Origin: Nostoc sp. FACHB-152
Lineage (GTDB): Bacteria > Cyanobacteriota > Cyanobacteriia > Cyanobacteriales > Nostocaceae
Direction: 5' to 3'
Assembly (NCBI RefSeq): GCF_014697475.1
Contig: NZ_JACJRV010000001.1
Coordinates: 62,001 to 126,000 of the forward strand
Length of the DNA stretch: 64,000 nt
Position 1 is the first letter of the stretch. Every line of letters begins with the position of its first letter. The notes under the pieces were generated by a model. The model had not been told where the DNA came from. It was given only the letters and a program-made list of their open reading frames with translations, and did no database searches. Both the position numbers and the translations under genes were made by a program. Of this stretch, positions 9,758 to 17,481 are shown one piece after another.

Positions 9758-11452
9758 TTAACTATACCGACGAGGCGTATAAACCGAAATACTCCCATCA
9801 CCACGTTTAATAATTCTAGTCTGCGTAGAACCCACAATAATAACTGTCCGCATATCAGCTACATCTGGTATTAACCCTTCCAGAGAAATTACCTTAACTG
9901 TTTGTCCACGCCTACCAAGATTCCTACCCAATACTACCGGAGTCTCTGGTGTGCGATAGCGTAGCAAAATATCTCTAGTGGCTGCGAGTTGCCAAGTACG
10001 TTCTTTAGAAACAGGATTGTAAAATGCGATCGCAAAATCCGCTTCAGCCGCCGCCGCAATTCTTTGTTCGATAATTGACCAAGGTTTTAAAATATCTGAT
10101 AGTGAAATCGCGCAAAAGTCATGACCCAAGGGTGCGCCAACCGCCGCCGCCGCCGCTTGCATCGCCGAAATTCCCGGCGCAACGTAAATTGCTATACTTT
10201 CCCATTCTGGCTTGGGATACCTATCAAGCACTTCAAACACCGCCGCCGCCATTGCATATATCCCAGGATCGCCAGAGGAAACAACTGCCACATATCTGCC
10301 TGTAGCGGCCAAATCCAGTGCCATTGTTGCCCGTGCTATTTCTTCGCGGTTATCAGACTCATGGCGTTGCTTGCCATCAGCTAAAGAACCAACTAAATCA
10401 AGATAAGTTTTGTAACCTACTAAATCAGTAGCCGACTTGAGGATTTCCTTCACTTCGGGAGACATCCACTGCGATGCACCAGGGCCTGTGCCAATAATTG
10501 CTAATTTACCGCGTGACTGACCGATGGTGTTGGGATCAATTGGTTCGGGTGCGATCGCAATTGCTATCTCAGCAGTATTAGCAATCAGTTTACCAGATGA
10601 GCCTGTTGCAGCCAGTGCCAATTTTTGTGCGCTTTCAACCTGATTTTGGTTAAAAAAGCGGACATTTACACCAAAAGCATCAGCTATAGCGTGAATCTCT
10701 AGATTAGCTGCAATGCTGAGGGGTGCAAATATTCCAGCTACCGAGGCGGGTGCAAGGTCGGCATCTGCTAATAGTTGCTGCACTGAAGCTAGAGTAGTTG
10801 AGGGGTTAGTGATGGCGATCGCAATAGTTTTAGGATGGTAAACAAGACAATTAGCAGTAGGAGTAACTAAACTTTCTGTAACTCGAATTGTTAAATCTCC
10901 ATTTGCGTCGATAGGCAATTGACTATTTGTTAACCACGGCGCAGTTCCCTCCAGCTTAACTTGCGCCCCCGCTAACAAATCCGAAATAAATGTTTTAGCA
11001 TCATCTGGGTTTGCTAAATGATATCCAACCGGAGGCGATAACAACGCCGTGCGGAAACGGATATCGCCTGTAGTTGTAATTGCTGGTTGAACATCCAGAA
11101 CCTCAGCAATGCGGCGCGCCAAATCATTCACCCCACTCAGCCCACCTAATAGCGGCACAACAGCACTCCCATCCTCAGCCACAGCTAACACTGGCGGTTC
11201 TTGACGTTTATCAGAAATTAGAGGGGCTAAGGTTCTAATCAGAATACCAGCCGCACAGATACCAATTATCGGAGTTCCCGCAGCAAATAACTCGCGCAAG
11301 GTTTCACCAAAATTCGTGAAACTGACATCAACCCCAGAGGTGCGACCTGCCAAACCATATAATGTTGATTCTGGCAAGATGCCCATCATTTTACGAGCGA
11401 TCGCCACACTATTTTGACCCAATACTACAACAGCAGGTGCAACCTTTATCAT
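9758..11452 (-). CDS. cobJ: CbiG-CobJ fusion: cobalt-precorrin-5A hydrolase / precorrin-3B C17-methyltransferase
   Basis: This 564-residue fusion acts in corrin-ring synthesis. Residues 1 to about 315 are CbiG-like, with GICAAGILIRTLAPLISDKR and PLLGGLSGVNDLARRIAEVL, the domain that opens the ring-A lactone and releases the C20 carbon. Residues about 316-564 are a class III SAM methyltransferase of the CobJ/CbiH type, with IIGTGPGASQWMSPEVKEIL, VVSSGDPGIYAMAAAVFEVL and FAIAFYNPVSKERTWQL, which methylates C17 during ring contraction. Fusions of this kind occur in cyanobacteria. It is about 1.8 kb downstream of the cobGHI operon on the same strand but separated by three unrelated genes. The ATG at 11452 follows an AAGAAG. 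Confidence 0.93.
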   Translation of the reverse strand: MIKVAPAVVVLGQNSVAIARKMMGILPESTLYGLAGRTSGVDVSFTNFGETLRELFAAGTPIIGICAAGILIRTLAPLISDKRQEPPVLAVAEDGSAVVPLLGGLSGVNDLARRIAEVLDVQPAITTTGDIRFRTALLSPPVGYHLANPDDAKTFISDLLAGAQVKLEGTAPWLTNSQLPIDANGDLTIRVTESLVTPTANCLVYHPKTIAIAITNPSTTLASVQQLLADADLAPASVAGIFAPLSIAANLEIHAIADAFGVNVRFFNQNQVESAQKLALAATGSSGKLIANTAEIAIAIAPEPIDPNTIGQSRGKLAIIGTGPGASQWMSPEVKEILKSATDLVGYKTYLDLVGSLADGKQRHESDNREEIARATMALDLAATGRYVAVVSSGDPGIYAMAAAVFEVLDRYPKPEWESIAIYVAPGISAMQAAAAAVGAPLGHDFCAISLSDILKPWSIIEQRIAAAAEADFAIAFYNPVSKERTWQLAATRDILLRYRTPETPVVLGRNLGRRGQTVKVISLEGLIPDVADMRTVIIVGSTQTRIIKRGDGSISVYTPRRYS

Positions 11453-11638
11453 GAGACTTCTTAAACTTAAATAGATATTACGTAAAATTTATGTCTTTCA
11501 AATCAAAGCATAAATGTACACACTTAAACACACATATTTTTATATTAGTAGGTACTGAACACTAGCCAAATCTTTAAAACGTATACAAGTTTTCGACTCT
11601 CTTGAATCTGAAGTTAAATAACAACACAACAATCAAAA

Positions 11639-12010
11639 CTAATCGCACTGTGTAGTAGTGTATGGTGTAATTTCATTGGGAACAATATGTTTCTGTCCTG
11701 CAAATTCTCTGCCATAATAACCATCATCAAAACCACGGCTAAATTCTCCCCCAGCAGTGCGTGGCTTGTATGCATTTCCTTTTTTAGCTTGCGCTTGTCC
11801 TTGACGATAGCCATCAGCATAAGCTTGGGGATGATAAGCAGGGTCTTGATCAACTACCCACTGAGTAATTGGATAACAGTCATATAATGACAGCCTAGAA
11901 TATGGATAATGGCGATAGTAACGCCGATGAGCTTGGGCAGACGGACTGTTAACTAAAAGTCCAGTAATAGTAGCTAAGGTGATTAGACTCAATGCGGTAC
12001 TATTTTTCAT
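11639..12010 (-). CDS. Small secreted hypothetical protein
   Basis: This 123-residue protein has a clear signal peptide (MKNSTALSLITLATITGLLV, cleavage near SAQA). The mature part is rich in Tyr, Arg and Gly, with YADGYRQGQAQAKKGNAYKP and GFDDGYYGREFAGQK. The paired DGYRQG/DGYYGR runs look like a short internal repeat, and two Cys residues (about 45 and 122) could form a disulphide. I do not recognise a family. A GAGG lies about 10 nt before the ATG at 12010. Confidence 0.6.
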   Translation of the reverse strand: MKNSTALSLITLATITGLLVNSPSAQAHRRYYRHYPYSRLSLYDCYPITQWVVDQDPAYHPQAYADGYRQGQAQAKKGNAYKPRTAGGEFSRGFDDGYYGREFAGQKHIVPNEITPYTTTQCD

Positions 12011-12228
12011 TGTTTGAGCCTCACAAACTTCTCTCGCCTAGATACTTTTAATGTAGCGTTTAGACGATTGAGGTGACATCTTCTAAAAGGAGGTTGGAAA
12101 AAATTAGTAAACTGTAAACCTCTTTCAAAAGTTAGTGGTGCAAATTCATTTTTGGGGATTTAAAGCTTATAGTGATAAAAATTCAAGTTTGAATTCAACT
12201 GTTTTTCCAAACATTAATTATAATAATT

Positions 12229-12645
12229 TTATTCCCAAGGATTAATAATAAAAATTCCGCAGCCTGCAAAATCAGCAACATTGCGAGTTGCTATAGCTGC
12301 GTTACGAGAATAGCAAATAGCCGCAATTTGAGCATCAGCCTGAGAGATGGGAGTCCCACTGGCTCGTCTTTGGGCTGAAATATTAGCAAAAGCTACAGCA
12401 GCAGATTCATCAAAGCTCAGAATACGTCCTCCAAAGTCTTCTGAAAACATCAAAGTAGCAGCTTGATATAGTTCATATTTCCGCTTTCCTTCTGGTAAAA
12501 TGGCGATGCCATAGAGAATTTCGGCTTGTGTAATTGTTGTAATAAATAAACTTGTTATAGGTTGTTGAGCAGCCCAATTGCGAACTACTGTAGACCCTTG
12601 GGGTTTGATTAATTCTGACAATACATTAGTATCAAGAACAATCAT
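12229..12645 (-). CDS. PIN-domain toxin ribonuclease (VapC/FitB family)
   Basis: This 138-residue PIN-domain protein is predicted to be a Mg-dependent RNase toxin. The conserved acidic residues are visible in MIVLDTNVLSE, TQAEILYGI, SQADAQIAAI and the C-terminal ATRNVADF. Its ATG overlaps the stop of the upstream antitoxin gene by one base (TAATG at 12643-12647), so translation is coupled as in typical FitAB/VapBC pairs. The pair sits between cobalamin genes, which fits insertion of a mobile toxin-antitoxin module. Confidence 0.92.
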   Translation of the reverse strand: MIVLDTNVLSELIKPQGSTVVRNWAAQQPITSLFITTITQAEILYGIAILPEGKRKYELYQAATLMFSEDFGGRILSFDESAAVAFANISAQRRASGTPISQADAQIAAICYSRNAAIATRNVADFAGCGIFIINPWE

Positions 12646-12890
12646 TATTCAAAACTAGGTGCAGGACGCATAGGTTCTCTCTTTATTTCTTCTAATTCAA
12701 AATTGCCTAAGTGAGCAAAGCGTTTGTCTATCAAATTTACAATATTTCTAGGCTGTGTTTGATTTTCTATTAAAGCTAGACGGAGAATTTCTTTGATTTC
12801 TTCTTCTAAAGAACGCCCATTTTTTGTAGCTCGTTCTTGTAAGATGTTTTTCAAATTGTCATCAATGTTAAAAATAGTAATGTCTGTCAT
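12645..12890 (-). CDS. FitA/VapB-like ribbon-helix-helix antitoxin
   Basis: This 81-residue protein would neutralise the adjacent PIN toxin and probably represses its own promoter. The N-terminus is a ribbon-helix-helix DNA-binding domain of the FitA type: a beta strand ITIFNIDD, then helices NILQERATKNGRSLEEEIKE and ILRLALIE. The C-terminal tail (about residues 50-81) would wrap the toxin. It overlaps the toxin gene by one base. Confidence 0.87.
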   Translation of the reverse strand: MTDITIFNIDDNLKNILQERATKNGRSLEEEIKEILRLALIENQTQPRNIVNLIDKRFAHLGNFELEEIKREPMRPAPSFE

Positions 12891-12933
12891 AGTGAGTTAA
12901 TGAGGCGGTAATTTGTTTAATATGTTTAATAAT

Positions 12934-13039
12934 TACAGCAGGAAATAGGCAATAGGCAATAGGCAATAGGGGTGAAAGCCTGTTGGTATATGGCTTTGTT
13001 CTTAAAATCTGTATCTCATTTACCTGCAATGTGCTGTAT
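12934..13039 (+). mobile_element. 106-bp MITE-like element A, copy 1
   Basis: A 106-bp block with 7-bp terminal inverted repeats (TACAGCA ... TGCTGTA) contains three or more GGCAATA heptamers at one end. A nearly identical copy lies in the opposite orientation at 23370-23475. It has no coding capacity, so it is best explained as a non-autonomous mobile or dispersed element. It occupies much of the 338-bp spacer between the antitoxin gene and cobI. Confidence 0.75.
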
Positions 13040-13228
13040 ATTTTAATTTAAAATATCAGGTGACAGCTATATATTGTTGCGATCGCAAAAATATATAGCA
13101 TTTTTATCTAACTCTAATCTTAAAATTTGTAAAGAGCGATCGCACTACTCAATTTTATCTAAGTGATATAAAGCAATATAGCTTTTCTTTGAGATGCTGC
13201 ATTATCATGCCCATGTTTGAGCAAACCT

Positions 13229-13933
13229 TTACAAGCGATTTTTACTAGGTATGACAATCATCGCAAAATAAGGTACTTCCGCCGGATCAACTTCATCTAA
13301 GGGTACAATTCTCTGCTGTGCCATTGTTGCCCGTTCGATATATAATGCCCGTGATGCTAATCCTAATTGATGCAAAATATCACGCACTTTTTTAAAATGA
13401 CGACCCAGTTTCATAATTGCGGCTGCGTCAGTTGTGAGTAATTGCGTAATTAGGTCTTCGGCGGGGAGTGGCGCGGGTAGAACGGTCATAATGTCGTTGT
13501 AGTAGGTGAAGGGTACACCTAAAGCTACGGGACACGCCATCAGTGAGGAAACACCGGGGACAACTTCGGTTTGATACTGTTCAGATAAGCGTGTGAATAC
13601 ATACATAAATGAACCGAAAAAAAACGGGTCGCCTTCACACAGCACTACTACATCGCGTCCGGCGGCGAGGTGTTGGGCAATTGGTTCTACTTCTTTGTCG
13701 TAAATTTCCTTGGCTTTTTCTGGTTCTAAGGCGCGGGGGAGGTGATAGGCGACTTCGATTTGTTTGCCTGTGAAATATGGAGAGGCGATCGCCCGCGCTA
13801 TACTCTCTTTATCTGTGGCTGATTGATAAGCAATCACAGGTGCAGCTTGGATTAACCGCAATGCTTTGATGGTCAAGAGTTCCGGGTCGCCTGGCCCGAC
13901 ACCAACTCCATAAAGACGGCCTTTGCTTGTCAT
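13229..13933 (-). CDS. cobI: Precorrin-2 C20-methyltransferase
   Basis: This 234-residue SAM-dependent methyltransferase adds the C20 methyl group to precorrin-2, giving precorrin-3A. The N-terminal signature GRLYGVGVGPGDPELLTIKA and VVLCEGDPFFFGSFMYVF are characteristic of CobI/CbiL. It is the last gene of the cobG-cobH-cobI operon, starting 2 nt after the cobH stop. Whether it prefers precorrin-2 or cobalt-factor II cannot be decided from sequence alone. Confidence 0.94.
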   Translation of the reverse strand: MTSKGRLYGVGVGPGDPELLTIKALRLIQAAPVIAYQSATDKESIARAIASPYFTGKQIEVAYHLPRALEPEKAKEIYDKEVEPIAQHLAAGRDVVVLCEGDPFFFGSFMYVFTRLSEQYQTEVVPGVSSLMACPVALGVPFTYYNDIMTVLPAPLPAEDLITQLLTTDAAAIMKLGRHFKKVRDILHQLGLASRALYIERATMAQQRIVPLDEVDPAEVPYFAMIVIPSKNRL

Positions 13934-13935
13934 AA

Positions 13936-14562
13936 TTATTCTTCCTCCGTTGCCAAGGCGTTAACTGCGGCGGCGGCGATCGCACTTCCACCCCGCCGAC
14001 CATGTAATGTCATATAAGGTACATCTGGGCTATTTTCTGCTAATGCGGCTTTTGACTCGGCTGCACCCACAAACCCCACCGGAAAGCCCAAGATTAACGC
14101 AGGTTTAGGCACACCCTCATCTAGCATTTCTAGCAGCCGGAATAGTGCGGTGGGTGCATTACCAATGGCGACAACTGCGCCTGATAAGTGCGGTTTCCAT
14201 AATTCTAAAGCTGCTGCTGACCTTGTATTACTCAATTTCTGCGCTAGTTCTGGCACTTCTGGTTCATTCAAGGTGCAGATAACTTCGTTGTTGGCTGATA
14301 GTCGTCGCCTTGTCACCCCATCAGCAACCATGCGACAATCGCATAAAATTGGCGCGCCTGCTGCTAATGCTGCCCTTCCTGCTTGTGCGGCTGTTGGTGA
14401 ATATCCCAAATCGGTGACAATATCCGTCATTCCACAGGCATGGATGAGGCGCACAGCAACTTTAGCTATATCGGCTGGCAGTATATCTAAGTTTGCTTCT
14501 GACCGGATGATAGCAAAGGAATTACGGTAGATTTCGTTGGCGTTGCGGATATAGTCGGGCAT
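13936..14562 (-). CDS. cobH: Precorrin-8X methylmutase
   Basis: This 208-residue enzyme moves the C11 methyl group to C12 of precorrin-8X to give hydrogenobyrinic acid (CbiC in the cobalt-early route). The active-site histidine is visible in VRLIHACGMTDIV, and the family motifs APILCDCRMVADGVTRR and GFPVGFVGAAESK are intact. It begins 2 nt after the cobG stop and ends 2 nt before the cobI start, so the three are a tight operon under the B12 riboswitch. Confidence 0.95.
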   Translation of the reverse strand: MPDYIRNANEIYRNSFAIIRSEANLDILPADIAKVAVRLIHACGMTDIVTDLGYSPTAAQAGRAALAAGAPILCDCRMVADGVTRRRLSANNEVICTLNEPEVPELAQKLSNTRSAAALELWKPHLSGAVVAIGNAPTALFRLLEMLDEGVPKPALILGFPVGFVGAAESKAALAENSPDVPYMTLHGRRGGSAIAAAAVNALATEEE

Positions 14563-14564
14563 TT

Positions 14565-16028
14565 TCAGTTACAAACAGCAGAGGTATGCAGATTATAGGT
14601 GTGTTGAGAAAATAATTCTTTTAATGGGGTAATTCCGTATCTATAGGAAAATTCCTTGAAAGATTCGTCAGCATGAATTCGGTAACTTTTATACACATTG
14701 AGCATTTTTTCTATCAATGACGGCAGTTCTTTGAAACTTACGTTTTGGTAGAGTAGCCGACCGAATTTTTCGTGATTATCACCGTCCCCAACATAAATGT
14801 GATAGCTTTCTATATTGCCATTTTTGACACCCAGTAAAGTAATGTCACTGCTATGATGCTGGGCGCAGGATTTTTCACAACCAGTAAAGTGAATATTAAT
14901 TGGGCAATTTAGCTTAACACGAGTTTGTAGATAGTCGGACAATGCTAAAGCATGAGCTTTGGTATCTGTGGCAGAAGCCGCACAACCTCGTTTACCAGAA
15001 CAGGCTACCAATGCACTTTTAATATTAGTTACTGCAAAATCTAATCCTAAGCCGATGATTTCACTTTGCACATCAGCAACATACTGCTGAGGAATGTCAG
15101 TTATCAGCAGATTTTGCCAAGGAGTGAGTCTAATAGTACCACTACCAAATTTTGCTGCTAAATCACCTAAACTCCTGATTTGCTGACTTTCTAACCGACC
15201 TAAAGGTAACACTACACCGATATAAAATAATCCCGGCTGCCTTTGGGGATGTATGCCGATATAAGAGGAACGCTGATCTTTTTTTACAAGAGACTGTTTA
15301 AAACGCTTCCAAGAAAAAGGTAAACGCTTTTCAACTTTTTGAAGATAATGATCACAACCCAAACTATTGATTACTTCTCGCAAACGTGGCTTGCGTTTAC
15401 TACTAGTATCAATGTGCGCTAGGTAAACATCAGCCAAAGCGGCTAAGACTAACAAGCATTCATCGGGTGTGACGATAATTCCCACATCGCTGGGTGGTTT
15501 CCCTTTCTCTCCGATACTGAGATGTAGCCGGAAGTAAACATTATGATCTATCAAGATGGCAGCAAATAGGATATCATTTAGGCGATCGCTTACCGAAACT
15601 AATCCACCACCATCAAAGCAAACGCTAAACTTAGCCGAAAGTCCTGCAAGTTCCGAGTGTGCTGCCAGATAATCATCCCAGCCTTGAACTAAAGGACGCG
15701 TATCGATGATTTCTTGAGAGTCGATACCTGCCGTTGGGCTAGACATGATATTGCGGATGTGGTCTATCATCGGGTTGCGAGAACCTAAGCCTAAATCTTG
15801 CAGTTGTTTGAGAACTTCTGCATTTATACCTTGACTAATCTCACGGATTTGCAGATTAGCACGATTCGTAACATCGACATAGCCGCCGTACATATCTGCA
15901 ATGACAGCGATCGCCCCACATTGTTTACTATTCAGTATTCCACCTGGTATTCTGATACGAGACAAAATCCCGTCTTTTGCAGGTGTGGCATAAAATAAGC
16001 CAGGACAAGGTGTAGAAGCAGACAACAA
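14565..16028 (-). CDS. cobG: Precorrin-3B synthase (CobG), start revised to TTG
   Basis: CobG is a sirohaem/[4Fe-4S] protein of the sulphite/nitrite reductase fold that oxidises precorrin-3A to precorrin-3B. The conserved start of the fold is CPGLFYATPAKDGILSRIR, and the iron-sulphur cysteines are in CSGKRGCAAS and FTGCEKSCAQH. The frame stays open to 16181, but those upstream 51 codons translate the cobalamin riboswitch and are unlikely to be protein. The best start is TTG at 16028 (or the next TTG at 16025), preceded by AGGGAAGGAG with 8-nt spacing. The ATG at 16088 lies inside the B12 box. It is followed by cobH after 2 nt. Confidence 0.85.
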   Translation of the reverse strand: MLSASTPCPGLFYATPAKDGILSRIRIPGGILNSKQCGAIAVIADMYGGYVDVTNRANLQIREISQGINAEVLKQLQDLGLGSRNPMIDHIRNIMSSPTAGIDSQEIIDTRPLVQGWDDYLAAHSELAGLSAKFSVCFDGGGLVSVSDRLNDILFAAILIDHNVYFRLHLSIGEKGKPPSDVGIIVTPDECLLVLAALADVYLAHIDTSSKRKPRLREVINSLGCDHYLQKVEKRLPFSWKRFKQSLVKKDQRSSYIGIHPQRQPGLFYIGVVLPLGRLESQQIRSLGDLAAKFGSGTIRLTPWQNLLITDIPQQYVADVQSEIIGLGLDFAVTNIKSALVACSGKRGCAASATDTKAHALALSDYLQTRVKLNCPINIHFTGCEKSCAQHHSSDITLLGVKNGNIESYHIYVGDGDNHEKFGRLLYQNVSFKELPSLIEKMLNVYKSYRIHADESFKEFSYRYGITPLKELFSQHTYNLHTSAVCN

Positions 16029-16036
16029 GACTAGAA

Positions 16037-16195
16037 CTCCTTCCCTGTGCGACGCAGGGAGTAGACTGTATACTCTCGGAATTGGCATTCTGACTCGCAA
16101 AGTCCAAAGCAAATTTCTTTTGGCTTTTACATTACAGCTGCGGCACAGTCCCGGAATCGCACCGGAATTTCCCAACACCAAGCTTTAGTAATTTA
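16037..16195 (-). promoter_or_regulatory. Cobalamin (B12) riboswitch of the cobGHI operon
   Basis: Read on the minus strand, 16185-16127 has the Cbl aptamer core: TTGGGAAATTCCGG, then TTCCGGGACTGTGCCGC and AGCTGTAATG. The B12 box GCGAGTCAGAATGCC follows at 16097-16083. A hairpin at 16059-16043 (stem CCCTG/CAGGG) has the loop CGTCGCA, whose TCGCA is perfectly complementary to TGCGA in the upstream loop at 16161-16157, as in the known L5-L13 kissing interaction. The 3' arm of that hairpin overlaps the ribosome binding site AGGGAAGGAG (16046-16037). Control of translation initiation by B12 is therefore likely. The exact 5' boundary is uncertain. Confidence 0.88.
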
Positions 16196-16200
16196 GCATG

Positions 16201-16597
16201 AGTAGCCAGTCATAATTTTGAATGTCAGCAAGAAGGGTTTAGGGTGTAGGGTGTCAATACCTTTCGGTTAAGGGGGAAAGGGGAAGGGGAAAAAGTAGAA
16301 GAAAACCTTTAACCCTTACCCTTTAACCCCTTCGGGGTGACGCTCGCAAGCTCGCTAACGCCAGTCGCTCATGGGGAGCCAGTCTCGTGGGCGGCTCTGC
16401 CGACTTGAGAGAACTGGCGTGGAAACCCCCAAGACCGCGCTGGCTCACCTTTTCCCAAAACCAGATTACAAGTTAAAAATGCTTAACCGAATAGTATTAG
16501 GTAGGGTGTGGGGTGTAGGGAAGACAGCATTGAAAGGTGCTTGAAACCCCGCATGGTGCAATCTTCTTCCCACCCTTTGTTGGGGCTATTTCTTTCT
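16201..16597. repeat. Repeat-rich intergenic region
   Basis: About 400 bp without a gene. It contains runs of TTAACCCTTACCC-type and GTAGGGTGTGGGGTG-type repeats, a copy of the GCTCGCAAGCTCGCTAACG dispersed repeat (16331-16352), and at 16590-16620 the CTACACCCCGTCCCAACGGG repeat that also occurs at 28886-28917. No promoter or RNA gene could be identified. Confidence 0.55.
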
Positions 16598-16987
16598 CTA
16601 CACCCCGTCCCAACGGGGCTTGCTCAACTGCAATTTAGAATATATGGCTTTAATTAGAGTATAAGTATCAAATGGTTTAAAGATTATTTCGTTTTCTGTA
16701 AGGTAAAGCTGCAACTTAGGAATATGTTTTGAGTCAGCATCCGTCATCAATAGAAACGGAATTTTTTTCGTTTCTGAATAATTTTGTAGTGCTTGCCAAA
16801 GTTCTAATCCATCGAATCGGGAAAACTCATCAGCAGTCAAAATTAAATCTGGTAGTTCTTGGCAGGCAAGCTTATACCCGTCAGAAAAGTTATTGGCAGT
16901 TAGAGGATGAAATGCATAGAGCTTTAGGCAATGTTCTAGAAGCTGCAATAAATCATTATTACAATCTATGACTAAGATTCTATACAT
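16598..16987 (-). CDS. Degenerate response-regulator receiver protein
   Basis: This 129-residue stand-alone receiver-like protein has an altered active site. The fold is clear (YRILVIDCNNDLLQLLEHCL, IPFLLMTDADS, NEIIFKPFDTYTLIKAI), and the switch Thr and conserved Lys are present. The phospho-acceptor Asp expected in LILLD is Ala in LILTADEFSRFDG, and the N-terminal acidic pair is DC instead of DD/ED. It probably cannot be phosphorylated normally and may act as a binding partner. Its last residues, PRWDGV, are encoded by a dispersed repeat. It is the last gene of the same-strand signalling cluster. Confidence 0.8.
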   Translation of the reverse strand: MYRILVIDCNNDLLQLLEHCLKLYAFHPLTANNFSDGYKLACQELPDLILTADEFSRFDGLELWQALQNYSETKKIPFLLMTDADSKHIPKLQLYLTENEIIFKPFDTYTLIKAIYSKLQLSKPRWDGV

Positions 16988-17071
16988 AGTTTTGACAGGC
17001 TTGCTATAGAATAACTAAGCCTGAATTTAAAACATATTTATGAATAATTTGTGAATAAAAAAATTTAATAA

Positions 17072-17449
17072 TTAATCGTGCCAGCCTAAAAGCGATCGCA
17101 TCTGTTTTACCAAATCAGGTGCTTTGAAGGGTTTGGTGATAATTCCTGTAATGGGTAGCTTAGTAAACTGTTGCTGTTCAGAATTTTGAGCTTTGGCAGT
17201 TAAAAAAATTGTCGGAATACTTTGAGTTTTGGGGTTAGCTTGGAGGTATTCAAAGGTGGTAATCCCATCCATTTCTGGCATCATGACATCTAAAAGAATC
17301 GCATCTGGTTGTTCGGCTTGAGCGATGGCTAATCCTTCCTGACCTGATGCAGCAACTAACACTTCCCATGCGGCGATCGCTTTGAGGGAAATTTGTGTAA
17401 TCTTGCGAATGCCCATTTCATCATCAATTATTAAAACGCGCTTTGACAT
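17072..17449 (-). CDS. Single-domain response regulator
   Basis: This 125-residue CheY-like receiver has the full set of conserved residues: acidic triad in RVLIIDDEMG, phospho-acceptor Asp in PDAILLDVMMPEMDG, Thr in IFLTAKAQ and Lys in GIITKPFK. It has no output domain, so it probably passes phosphate or binds a target. It lies 32 nt downstream of the giant hybrid kinase on the same strand and is the natural substrate candidate for that kinase. Confidence 0.93.
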   Translation of the reverse strand: MSKRVLIIDDEMGIRKITQISLKAIAAWEVLVAASGQEGLAIAQAEQPDAILLDVMMPEMDGITTFEYLQANPKTQSIPTIFLTAKAQNSEQQQFTKLPITGIITKPFKAPDLVKQMRSLLGWHD

Positions 17450-17481
17450 AGTTTTTCCCCACTCCTAGATTGACCGATGTT

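Noticed and set aside
10075-10406. Three overlapping plus-strand ORFs within cbiG-cobJ
   Set aside because: Antisense shadows of the GCC/GGC-rich coding sequence of a clearly identified gene.
11614-11853. 79-codon minus-strand ORF in another frame of the small secreted protein
   Set aside because: The alternative frame (11639-12010) has a proper signal peptide and ribosome binding site; this one is its shadow.
12947-12970. GGCAATA heptamers as a CRISPR array
   Set aside because: The units are contiguous 7-bp repeats without spacers; they belong to the STRR type.
16029-16181. N-terminal 51 codons of the longest cobG frame
   Set aside because: They translate the cobalamin riboswitch; the conserved CobG sequence begins after the TTG at 16028.
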